A stretch of DNA of 14,018 nucleotides from an uncultured Prevotella sp. (GTDB lineage Bacteria; Bacteroidota; Bacteroidia; Bacteroidales; Bacteroidaceae). A model generated the notes under the pieces. The model was not told where the DNA came from. It worked only from the letters and a program-made list of their open reading frames with translations, and searched no databases. The DNA is taken from assembly GCA_900552675.1 (NCBI GenBank), contig USAI01000062.1:1-14018 (forward strand), in the 5' to 3' direction. The position numbers and the translations under genes are program-made. This document shows, one piece after another, positions 1 through 6,226 of the stretch (position 1 is its first letter; each line of letters begins with the position of its first letter).

Positions 1-2
1 GC

Positions 3-986
3 GTAGTATTTCCCGATGAATTCAGGGTTTTCTGCAGCAATCTTGTTCAAAGAGTAACTTATGTTCAAATTACACAAGCCTTGTCTGAAGATGTGAATAG
101 AAACGAATTTATCATTGAAGATGTAAAAACAGCCATTCTAAAGGGATACACTCCGTTGGTTTTAACTACACGTACAGCCCATGTAAATTTGTTGGCAGAA
201 ATGCTAACGCCACATGTTGACCATGTAGTGCAACTCATTGGAGCCGAATCCACAAAGGAAAAGCGTATAGCGTTACAAAAGCTTCAGGAAATACCTCCAA
301 CAGAGTCACTTGTAATTGTGGCTACGGGAAAGTATGTGGGCGAAGGTTTCGATTATCCTCGTCTTAACACATTGTTTCTTACCATGCCTATCGCATGGAA
401 AGGGAACGTAGAACAATACGCAGGGCGTTTGCATCGGGAGTATGAAGGAAAAAGTGAAGTGGTCATCTATGACTATGTAGATATCCATATTCCACTCTGC
501 GACTCGATGTATCGCAAGCGTCTAAAGGGATACACAGCTGCAGGCTATGGGAAAGATGCCATTATGATTGAATCAGACAACAAGCCGCGGAATCTAATAT
601 ATGAACGAAATAATTATGAAATGGCATTCCGAAACGATTTGGCTAATGCTAAGCATTCTGTTATAATAGCAGTTCCCAAAGTGAAATTTAAATATAGACC
701 AGCCATTATGTCTATACTTTCCAACATTCTTCATAACGGTATTGATGTGGCAATACGTATCAAAGAGGAGGGAGCTAATGAGATGGAATTGGCAAATGCA
801 GGAATAGATGTAGTATGTAACAATGTACAAACTCTACAATGTGCCATCATCGATAAACACATAGTCTGGTATGGAAATATGAACTTCTTTGGTTATAATT
901 CAGAAACGAGTAATATTATGCGAATCGATGACAATAAAATAGCAGATGAAATGATAGACATATTATATGCTGATGCAGCAAAATAA
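3..986 (+). CDS. Superfamily II helicase C-terminal fragment with degenerate PLD-like tail (5' partial)
   Basis: The frame is open from the window edge (position 3) to TAA at 984-986, giving 327 visible residues, so the TTG at 81 is not a real start and the ATPase lobe with Walker motifs lies outside the window. What is visible is the second RecA-like lobe: a motif IV-like stretch (PLVLTTRTAHVNLLAEML), motif V (GKYVGEGFDYPRLNTL, about 327-374) and motif VI (QYAGRLHR, 414-437), then the RLKGY element that normally ends this lobe. Residues coded at about 621-974 look like a phospholipase-D-type domain. Its HxKx4Dx6G signature survives only as TxQx4Dx6G (831-875), so D and G remain but the catalytic H and K are gone. 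This resembles the helicases sometimes fused to an archaeo-eukaryotic-type primase in conflict systems, an attribution from memory. The gene is AT-rich compared with genes further right, which suggests accessory DNA. Confidence 0.85.
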   Translation, partial: VVFPDEFRVFCSNLVQRVTYVQITQALSEDVNRNEFIIEDVKTAILKGYTPLVLTTRTAHVNLLAEMLTPHVDHVVQLIGAESTKEKRIALQKLQEIPPTESLVIVATGKYVGEGFDYPRLNTLFLTMPIAWKGNVEQYAGRLHREYEGKSEVVIYDYVDIHIPLCDSMYRKRLKGYTAAGYGKDAIMIESDNKPRNLIYERNNYEMAFRNDLANAKHSVIIAVPKVKFKYRPAIMSILSNILHNGIDVAIRIKEEGANEMELANAGIDVVCNNVQTLQCAIIDKHIVWYGNMNFFGYNSETSNIMRIDDNKIADEMIDILYADAAK

Positions 987-1030
987 AACTGATATAGAGA
1001 GTTGTTACATGCAAAATATTGGTGTTTTAT

Positions 1031-1061
1031 TTTGTGGTTTCGTGCATTTGTACTAATTTTG
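1031..1061 (+). promoter_or_regulatory. Bacteroidota-type promoter for ssrA
   Basis: TTTG at 1031-1034 is followed after exactly 19 bases by TAATTTTG at 1054-1061. This matches the -33 TTTG / -7 TAnnTTTG pattern of the primary sigma factor in this phylum. Transcription would begin near 1068, about 110 bases before the mature tmRNA 5' end, so a processed leader is implied. Confidence 0.7.
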
Positions 1062-1104
1062 CAATAGGAAATCGCTTGAAATGGGGATGATAATCAAGGA
1101 TTTG

Positions 1105-1169
1105 TGTCCACACATTGTCCACACGATGGGGTTTCTTAGTACGCAAAACACTGAATTTCAGTGTGGTAC
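1105..1169 (+). other. Structured pre-tmRNA leader: paired TGTCCACAC repeat and hairpin
   Basis: Between the promoter and the mature tmRNA lie two copies of TGTCCACAC (1105-1113 and 1116-1124), 11 bp apart, or one helical turn. The second, read as TTGTCCACA, is one base from the classical DnaA box TTATCCACA. Next comes an inverted repeat ACACTGAA-T-TTCAGTGT (1148-1164), flanked by GTAC on both sides. In the RNA this hairpin would sit just upstream of the 5' cleavage point and could be a processing signal. Its role is inference. Confidence 0.35.
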
Positions 1170-1177
1170 GACATCTC

Positions 1178-1577
1178 GGGGTTGACTGGATTTGACAGCG
1201 GGCCGAAATGGTATGTAAGCATGCGGAGCGTGGTCTGTTGGCTCCATAATCCCAATGGTCAAAAATTTAATTGGCGAAAACAATTACGCTCTCGCTGCCT
1301 AATCGAAGAACAGTAGATTACTGGCTTTATTCCGTCACAAGGTGATGGAACGAGACACCGCTCCAAGGATGTTGTTCCGAATCTGAGGGTTCAGCGGTGC
1401 AGGTAAATCGGAAATAGCCATGGTGTGCCTCGTCGCCCTGGTGAAATTTTAGAGGATAAGGTTGCGATTGGTGGTCTGGGTCTTGTCGCGACACGAAAAC
1501 CGAAGGCCAGAATAAGCATGTAGAAAGCGTATGGTTTCCCTGTTTGGACGAGGGTTCGAATCCCTCCAGCTCCACCC
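1178..1577 (+). ncRNA. ssrA: tmRNA (transfer-messenger RNA), one-piece form
   Basis: tmRNA rescues ribosomes stalled on mRNAs without a stop codon and tags the product for proteolysis. The 5' end GGGGTTG (1178-1184) pairs with CAGCTCC (1567-1573) to make a 7-bp acceptor stem with one G-T and one T-G wobble. A T-arm GAGGG-TTCGAAT-CCCTC sits just before it. Discriminator A is at 1574; the next bases are CCC, so the final A of the CCA end is not encoded. The tag reading frame runs GGC at 1273 to TAA at 1300-1302 and reads GENNYALAA, a Bacteroidales-type tag. The mature length of about 400 nt is normal for a one-piece tmRNA. The gene is single, not permuted, with its own promoter upstream and a strong hairpin terminator downstream. 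Confidence 0.97.
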
Positions 1578-1588
1578 TCTATTCAATA

Positions 1589-1640
1589 AAGAAAAGTCGC
1601 TGACCAAATAAAATGGTCAGCGACTTTTCTTTTTATTTTT
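1589..1640. terminator. Strong, probably bidirectional intrinsic terminator
   Basis: A perfect 18-bp inverted repeat (1589-1606 with 1614-1631, loop AATAAAA) is followed on the plus strand by a T-rich run to 1640. Read on the minus strand the same hairpin is followed by TTTATT. It lies between ssrA and the convergent lipoprotein gene, so it most likely ends both transcripts. Confidence 0.9.
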
Positions 1641-1646
1641 TCTTTT

Positions 1647-2123
1647 TTAGAACTTTCTGAAATATAGACGCAGCATTTTCGACTTTAGTATCATTCGGCT
1701 TCCACTGAGTTTTTCTTTAGCAAAATGGTCTTCCATGGCGTTAATGCCGTAGGGTCGCATGGGGGTATAGTCGGTCAAAGGCTGGTCGCCACCATCGTCA
1801 CCACTATCTTCATGCCAGTTGTCTTTATACAGAGTGTGTATGAAGAGGCTGTCAGAGGTTTGCGTGAAGCGGGTGTAGAAGCCGTGGTTGCTGTCAACAT
1901 CAGTGTCGTACATACTGATTAGTTTAGCCTGTACGCCCCAGAACACACGCTTTTGCGAGTAGTCGGTTACACCGCCAGTTGCCAGCGTATCAACCTTTTC
2001 CAGATGCCAGAAGCCATCCAGTTTGCCATTGTCAGAGCCTTCAAAGTCGATGCCACAAGCCGTAAACAGCATGCTAAGGGCGATGGCCGAGAGGGCCATT
2101 ATTGAGCGAGCGCATATTTTCAT
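1647..2123 (-). CDS. Small SPII lipoprotein, possibly DUF4847/lipocalin-like
   Basis: A 158-residue protein with a lipoprotein signal: a basic start (MKICAR), a hydrophobic stretch and the lipobox-like FTAC with Cys23. After the cysteine it reads GIDFEGSDNG and then KLDGFWHLEKVDT, an opening common in Bacteroidota lipocalin-like lipoproteins (a G-x-W turn then a first strand). An acidic loop EDSGDDGGDQ lies near residues 105-115. The family assignment to DUF4847 is from memory and weak; the lipoprotein call is firmer. Its ATG overlaps the stop of the Wzi-like gene as ATGA (2120-2123), so the two are very likely translationally coupled and the lipoprotein may help assemble or accompany that barrel in the outer membrane. 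The 3' end runs into the shared terminator. Confidence 0.75.
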   Translation of the reverse strand: MKICARSIMALSAIALSMLFTACGIDFEGSDNGKLDGFWHLEKVDTLATGGVTDYSQKRVFWGVQAKLISMYDTDVDSNHGFYTRFTQTSDSLFIHTLYKDNWHEDSGDDGGDQPLTDYTPMRPYGINAMEDHFAKEKLSGSRMILKSKMLRLYFRKF

Positions 2124-3718
2124 CTTTTGTTTCCTTTCTTATTAGCTTTTGTTTTCAATAAGCCCGTATGGCTAACGGTAATTTGCAGGCCCGCATTGTG
2201 GCCCAACATCTGATTGCTGCCAAAGTCCATGCCATAGGCAGCCGTAACGTTCCATTGCGGGTTGAAGCGATAAGCGCCTTCAACCATGAAGCTGGCGTTT
2301 TGGTGTGCTTTGGTGAAAGGTTCGGCATAGGTGCCCCACCCTTTCTGCCATGTGGCCAACACACGATAAGACAGGCGCGAGCTAAGGTTACCGTCGAAGC
2401 CCAGATGAAAGGCCACGAAGCGGTTGTTCAACACGCGTATCACGCCATTATCGTTGTATATAGGCGAGCGATATAGCGGGTTACCTATCACCTGCCCCCA
2501 GTGTTGCCATCCGGTATAGTTGCCGTGGTTATAATAATCGTCCAGTCCGGCCATGTGGTCGGGTATGTTTGATGTGCGGTCGTGGTTATACGGCCCACTC
2601 TGATATTTTGTGAACAGATACTCAAACACCACGTTCTTCAGCCATGTGCCATACTTCAGGTTAAGTTCAGCACCCAGCATAATATCTTTTAGCTGATATA
2701 CATAGAAGCGACGATCTTTGCGCACATTCCATTCTTCGCCCGTGCCATAGCCGTTATAGTCGAGCAAGAACATCTGACTATGGTCTTCAAAAAAGTGGTC
2801 GGCATATACGCCCAGGCGCCATGTGTCAGCATTATAGTTTAGGCGCATCACCCAGCTACCCAGCTGGTTGCCCTCCATGTTGCCATACACACCGTCAGAT
2901 GTATCTTGTCCGCCCGGAATAAAAGCGTGCCAAAAAGCGCTCAGCCCCTTGCCAGTAGGCATCTCTATCATGTTGCCATCGGCCAGTTTTACGTGCGGTG
3001 TGCCGCCAAACTCACAAGCCATCTCAAGGCCCATCTCTACGCTAAAGGGGTACATATCCTCGTCGCGACCAATGCGCAGATAGCCCGCTTTGCTATGATA
3101 GAGCACACGGTCGGCATAGCTGTTTTGATAATTGGTGAAGTCGTGCTGCCAGTTGTCGTCGGTCATCATGCCATAGGCTATGTGGCCTTTCAGTTGCAGC
3201 CAGCCTCCAGCAAACGGCAACGTCCAATAGTTGGGCAAGGCCAAGCGCACCTGTGGCACGGGTCGAGCGTTGATGCCTAACGTTTGCGAGCCCGAACTCA
3301 GGCGATTATTTTTCAGTTCCATAGGCCACTGCTTGCTGCCCACCGTCAAAGCACCATGCAGCCATCGGCCTTCAACATAGGCTTGCTGCACCACAACGTT
3401 TGAGGTGTAATGCAGTGGAGCCACCAGGTCAAGGGCATAGCCTAAGCCCCAGCGTCGGGCCGAGTCGGTTTGTAGGGGGCGTTCCAGCGCCACGCGCATA
3501 TATCCGTTCGTTTTGTCAAGCGAACTAAGACCATGCTTGTTGGCGTTCAGCCACAAGGGGGTGTGCCCTTTCGAAAACGAAGCTTGCATCTCGCCCTTAT
3601 ACCTTATATTGTTTAAGGGTTCAGCTTTCTGCACCTCGTCGGTATAGAGCCAGTCTTGCGCCTGTGTGGGGATGGCTACGGCTCCTGCCATCAATAAGGC
3701 AGTAAACAAGTGTTTCAT
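2120..3718 (-). CDS. Capsule assembly Wzi-family outer membrane protein
   Basis: A 532-residue protein with a clear signal peptide (MKHLFTALLMAGAVAIPTQA, cleaved before QDW). The body is rich in alternating aromatic and polar residues and glycines, as in an 18-stranded outer-membrane barrel. Stretches such as KGHTPLWLNANKHGL and VGSKQWPMELKNNRLSSGSQ are typical of the Bacteroidota Wzi-like family, in which the protein is thought to anchor or help organise capsular polysaccharide at the surface. Length fits the family (about 450-550 aa). It is the first gene of a two-gene operon with the lipoprotein downstream. No capsule synthesis genes adjoin it directly, though a glycan-decoration cluster lies about 6 kb away. 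No TTTG/TAnnTTTG promoter was found on its side of the intergenic region. Confidence 0.87.
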   Translation of the reverse strand: MKHLFTALLMAGAVAIPTQAQDWLYTDEVQKAEPLNNIRYKGEMQASFSKGHTPLWLNANKHGLSSLDKTNGYMRVALERPLQTDSARRWGLGYALDLVAPLHYTSNVVVQQAYVEGRWLHGALTVGSKQWPMELKNNRLSSGSQTLGINARPVPQVRLALPNYWTLPFAGGWLQLKGHIAYGMMTDDNWQHDFTNYQNSYADRVLYHSKAGYLRIGRDEDMYPFSVEMGLEMACEFGGTPHVKLADGNMIEMPTGKGLSAFWHAFIPGGQDTSDGVYGNMEGNQLGSWVMRLNYNADTWRLGVYADHFFEDHSQMFLLDYNGYGTGEEWNVRKDRRFYVYQLKDIMLGAELNLKYGTWLKNVVFEYLFTKYQSGPYNHDRTSNIPDHMAGLDDYYNHGNYTGWQHWGQVIGNPLYRSPIYNDNGVIRVLNNRFVAFHLGFDGNLSSRLSYRVLATWQKGWGTYAEPFTKAHQNASFMVEGAYRFNPQWNVTAAYGMDFGSNQMLGHNAGLQITVSHTGLLKTKANKKGNKR

Positions 3719-3766
3719 ATCTTGGTGTTCCTGTGTGTGTCGTTATTCTTCTTATGCTGTTTATGT

Positions 3767-3787
3767 TGTGCCACAGCGCGTGGCACA
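3767..3787. promoter_or_regulatory. Palindrome TGTGCCAC-N5-GTGGCACA upstream of wzi-like gene
   Basis: A perfect 8-bp inverted repeat with spacer AGCGC, about 50 bp before the wzi-like start codon. It may be an operator or a 5'-UTR hairpin of the minus-strand transcript; the sequence alone does not decide. Confidence 0.4.
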
Positions 3788-3923
3788 TTATTATATATAA
3801 CGACGTTTTCGGTGTTTTATTGTCTTGAGCATAAAGGTTACTTAACAAGTGGGACTTTTTGGGGCATCAATAACGCTTACACACGTTCTCAACATCTACT
3901 TTTTTCTGCCCTTTTATGTAGAT

Positions 3924-3960
3924 GTAGGGATTTTCCCCCTACGATATAGGGAAAAACCCT
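3924..3960 (+). promoter_or_regulatory. Tandem palindromes abutting the -33 element (candidate operator)
   Basis: GTAGGG-ATTTTCC-CCCTAC (3924-3942) is followed 5 bp later by AGGG-AAAAA-CCCT (3948-3960). Both halves share the form TAGGGA-W-rich-CCC. The second palindrome overlaps the first base of the -33 TTTG, so a protein bound here would act directly on the promoter of the gene at 4104. No regulator can be named. Confidence 0.45.
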
Positions 3961-3990
3961 TTGCAAGGTTTTATTCTTTGCCTATCTTTG
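3960..3990 (+). promoter_or_regulatory. Bacteroidota-type promoter for the Gly/Ser-rich protein gene
   Basis: TTTG at 3960-3963, a 19-base spacer, then TATCTTTG at 3983-3990. Expected start of transcription is near 3997, which leaves a 5' UTR of about 107 bases. Confidence 0.7.
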
Positions 3991-4063
3991 CAACAGAAAA
4001 GCTACACTCGGCAATTTGAAAGCAAGCTTTCATTGCGCTCGTTGGCATTTTCTTTGCAACAGA
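3985..4063 (+). repeat. 13-bp direct repeat TCTTTGCAACAGA flanking a hairpin in the 5' UTR
   Basis: TCTTTGCAACAGA occurs at 3985-3997 (the end of the -7 element and the start site) and again at 4051-4063. Between them is the hairpin GCAAT-TT-GAAAGC-AA-GCTTTC-ATTGC (4011-4036). The arrangement looks like a duplicated promoter end with a structured insert. Function unknown. Confidence 0.5.
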
Positions 4064-4103
4064 TAAAAGAAACAAAGTATAAACCGTTTAAAGAAATATC
4101 GCT

Positions 4104-5240
4104 ATGAAAAAGTTTATATTAGCCCTTACAGCACTGTTTTGCATAACAGTATCGGTACAAGCCATGAGCTATGAGCAGGCTCGCCAGCAGGCCTTGTTCC
4201 TCACCGACAAGATGGCTTATGAACTGAACCTCACCAACGAGCAATATGAGGCTGCCTACGAGATAAACCTCGACTACCTGATGGGGGTGAACACCGTCGA
4301 CGACCTTTACGGCGTTTATTGGGAGCGTCGAAACCTCGACCTTAGCTACATCATGCTGTCATGGCAATATCGCGCTTTCTGCGATGCTGCCTACTTCTAT
4401 CGTCCGCTCTACTGGAACGCTGGCTACTGGCACTTCGGCATCTATGCTCGCTATCCGCACCGCGACTACTTCTACTTTGGTCGACCCACCTTCTACGTTG
4501 AATATCGTGGCGGACACGCTTGGCACATGAATGGCGGACGCTCTTGGTATCATGGTCGCAACTATTGTCCAGCTCACCATCACAACAACCGCTACCATGG
4601 TATGCGCGACGGTTTCCAGCGTGGCGACTTCGGCAACGGCTACAGAGGCAACCCCAACAGCGCCACACAGTTTGGCACAGCACGTCGCCCGCCCATCATG
4701 GGCACACCTGGCAATAATGGTTCATCAGTGGGCGCTCGCCCTAACACCTCGTTTGGATCACGTGGCAATGGCAACAGCACCTCGTTTGGATCACGTAGAA
4801 ATGGTAACGTACAGAACAACGGCAACGGCTTCGGACGCCGCGAAAGCAGCACTCGCAACACAGTTACTCGCCCCAACACCTCATTGCCCTCAACCAGCTT
4901 TGGTGGCGGACGTAATGGTAGCGTGAGCAATGGAGGAAACTTTAACAGCACCCCGCGCAACACTTTCACCCCGAGCCGTAGCAACTCGTCATCATCGTTT
5001 GGTGGAGGCCGTGTAGGCTCATCGTCTTCATTCGGTGGTGGTCGTAGCAACTCATCATCAAGCCGCCCTGCCTATTCGGCTCCCAACCGTAGCTCATCAT
5101 CAAGCAGCTCATCGTTTGGAAGAGGTTCATCATCGTTTGGCGGAAGCCGCGGAGGCGCTACGTTTGGTGGAGGCCGCGGAGGCTCATCATCAAGCAGCAG
5201 CAATCATGGTGGAGGCTCATTCGGCGGAGGCCGCAGATAA
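4104..5240 (+). CDS. Secreted Gly/Ser/Arg-rich low-complexity protein
   Basis: A 378-residue protein with a signal peptide (MKKFILALTALFCITVSVQA). Residues 21-65 look helical and include LNLTNEQYEAAYEINLDYL, reminiscent of the LTxxQ helices of small periplasmic Spy/CpxP-like proteins, but this link is weak. Residues 65-175 are very rich in Tyr, Trp, Phe and His (for example YFYRPLYWNAGYWHFGIY). From about residue 176 on, the protein is disordered and built from Gly, Ser, Arg and Asn, with FGSR repeats and then five FGGGR repeats and serine runs of up to eight, ending SFGGGRR. I do not recognise a named family. Such RGG-like aromatic tails are prone to self-association, so a structural or adhesive envelope role is possible but unproven. 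It has its own promoter and terminator and is probably monocistronic. Confidence 0.85.
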   Translation: MKKFILALTALFCITVSVQAMSYEQARQQALFLTDKMAYELNLTNEQYEAAYEINLDYLMGVNTVDDLYGVYWERRNLDLSYIMLSWQYRAFCDAAYFYRPLYWNAGYWHFGIYARYPHRDYFYFGRPTFYVEYRGGHAWHMNGGRSWYHGRNYCPAHHHNNRYHGMRDGFQRGDFGNGYRGNPNSATQFGTARRPPIMGTPGNNGSSVGARPNTSFGSRGNGNSTSFGSRRNGNVQNNGNGFGRRESSTRNTVTRPNTSLPSTSFGGGRNGSVSNGGNFNSTPRNTFTPSRSNSSSSFGGGRVGSSSSFGGGRSNSSSSRPAYSAPNRSSSSSSSSFGRGSSSFGGSRGGATFGGGRGGSSSSSSNHGGGSFGGGRR

Positions 5241-5295
5241 CATCACACAAATATGCCACATAAAAAGAATTGATAAAGATAATATTGGTCTTAGC

Positions 5296-5348
5296 AATCT
5301 CACAACCAGCCCAGGAAAAGAAGCTTGCGACAGGTTGTGAGATTTTTT
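5296..5348 (+). terminator. Intrinsic terminator after the Gly/Ser-rich protein gene
   Basis: A 12-bp perfect stem AATCTCACAACC (5296-5307) / GGTTGTGAGATT (5333-5344) with a 25-base loop, followed by a T run to 5348. Within the loop, AAGCTTGC (5321-5328) can instead pair with GCAAGCTT (5353-5360), which would give a competing structure. Confidence 0.75.
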
Positions 5349-5504
5349 GTATGCAAGCTTTCCCCACATTTTCAAGATAATGTTCTCCCGTTTAGAAAAA
5401 AATGTGTAATATTGCAAATAGATAACCTATACATCATATTAACTAATCTGCCAGAATATTCATCCGTGTGTTCCAGCAGAGATATTTGTCAAAAAAATTA
5501 TTTT

Positions 5505-5648
5505 ATGAACCATAACATATTACCTTGTATATTGACCGCCTGTTCATTTGCTTTGAATGTAAATGGGCAAGAATTGTATCAATTGGCAGACGAATTTGAA
5601 ATGGCGGTGGGGGATGACCCATCGCTCATTGGGGAAGAATGGAAATAA
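5505..5648 (+). pseudogene. Truncated first copy of the tandem family, joined to a signal-peptide-like start
   Basis: From ATG at 5505 the frame codes for 47 residues. The first 21 (MNHNILPCILTACSFALNVNG) look like a signal peptide, with a possible lipobox LTAC at residue 13. The remaining 26 (QELYQLADEFEMAVGDDPSL then IGEEWK) are a nearly exact copy of the C-terminus of the next gene. The junction is at about 5566/5567; downstream of it the DNA matches 6087-6226 over 140 bp with seven differences. The simplest reading is that recombination removed the first 137 or so codons of copy 1 and brought in an unrelated secreted-protein start. Whether the 47-residue product is made is unknown; no standard promoter was seen upstream, and the basic residues usual at a signal peptide start are missing. 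Confidence 0.6.
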
Positions 5649-6226
5649 AGGACTATGTGTCTTTCAAATATGATATATGGATAAATTTTTATTTTACAGG
5701 GAGTGGAGTCGTATTCTTCTTGAATTTGAAATAGAGGTGATGAAGTCACAGAATTCTATCTTGGCTGAAACAATCATTAAGGAAAAGTATCGCTTGTTGG
5801 AAGTCCTTGACAAAGCGTATGAACAGAAGAACATGACTTTGTTGAAACGGTTTTTCAAGTACATGAGTGCAGACATGATAGAGCTGTATTCAGCACCTGA
5901 ACGAGAACCTGTAAACGCTCGCCTACGCGCCGTCTGTGGCGAAGACTTGACAAAATATGACAAACGCTTGGCCAACAGCGTACAGCGCATAGTAAAGCGT
6001 GGGAAGATACGTAATGGTAACGAATATGAGAAGGTGCGTACCTATATTGACAGTATAGAGGGAGAGCCCGAACACGAAGCGTTGCTGCAAGAATTGTATC
6101 AATTGGCAGACGAATTTGAAACGGCGGTGGGGGAAAACCCATCGCTCATTGGGGAGGAATGGAGATAAAGGGCTATGTGTCTTTCAAATATGATATATGG
6201 ATAAATTTTTATTTTACAGAGAGTGG
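5567..6226 (+). repeat. Tandem duplication, 520-bp period (140-bp near-identical segments)
   Basis: 5567-5706 and 6087-6226 are aligned without gaps and differ at seven bases by eye. Each segment covers the C-terminal codons of one copy, the 28-bp spacer (ending in TTTCAAATATGATAT) and the first ten codons of the next copy. The third C-terminus (about 6607-6700) is clearly related but more diverged, and the spacer is not repeated after it, so the array ends there. Confidence 0.9.
5677..6168 (+). CDS. Tandem-family small protein, copy 2 (unknown function)
   Basis: A 163-residue soluble protein without signal peptide or membrane segment. ATG 5677 is chosen because the same start and upstream 28 bp recur at 6197, and nearby ATGs are out of frame. 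It starts MDKFLFYREWSRILLEFEIE and appears mainly helical. Residues 80-113 (from NARLRAVCGED to VKRGKIRN) are identical in copy 3, while residues 11-79 differ at many positions; the C-terminus ends PSLIGEEWR. I do not recognise the family. Tandem paralogues of small, charged soluble proteins with a constant core and a variable part are common in immunity-gene arrays, but no toxin or Rhs tip is visible beside it, so that is only a hypothesis. Base composition is more AT-rich than the flanking genes. Confidence 0.75.
   Translation: MDKFLFYREWSRILLEFEIEVMKSQNSILAETIIKEKYRLLEVLDKAYEQKNMTLLKRFFKYMSADMIELYSAPEREPVNARLRAVCGEDLTKYDKRLANSVQRIVKRGKIRNGNEYEKVRTYIDSIEGEPEHEALLQELYQLADEFETAVGENPSLIGEEWR

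Larger units (their letters stand above)
3719..4103. other. Divergent intergenic region between wzi-like gene and Gly/Ser-rich protein gene
   Basis: 385 bp with no believable gene. It contains, in order, a palindrome near the wzi-like side (3767-3787), an AT-rich stretch, two adjacent G-tract/C-tract palindromes (3924-3960), one good plus-strand promoter (3960-3990) and a 5' untranslated region with a hairpin and a 13-bp direct repeat. These are listed separately. Confidence 0.8.

Noticed and set aside
81..986. Helicase gene starting at TTG 81
   Set aside because: The frame is open back to position 3 and the protein lacks its N-terminal lobe, so it continues outside the window.
1105..1124. 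Replication origin based on two near-DnaA boxes
   Set aside because: Only two imperfect boxes, no AT-rich unwinding region, and no dnaA or dnaN nearby; they lie inside the tmRNA leader.
1327..1575. Minus-strand 82-codon open frame (MELEGFEPSSK...)
   Set aside because: It is the antisense of the tmRNA 3' half; the MELEGFEPS start is the complement of the tRNA-like T-arm and acceptor, a well-known false gene.
2168..2476. Plus-strand 102-codon open frame
   Set aside because: Lies wholly antisense to the Wzi-like gene, whose frame has a signal peptide and family motifs; no start context or motif of its own.
3710..3949. Plus-strand 79-codon Cys/Leu-rich frame in the divergent intergenic region
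   Set aside because: Overlaps the wzi-like start in antisense, has no upstream promoter match and reads as translated AT-rich promoter DNA.
4640..5050. Minus-strand 136-codon Pro/Leu/Arg-rich frame
   Set aside because: Complement of the Gly/Ser repeat codons; low-complexity shadow of the real plus-strand gene.
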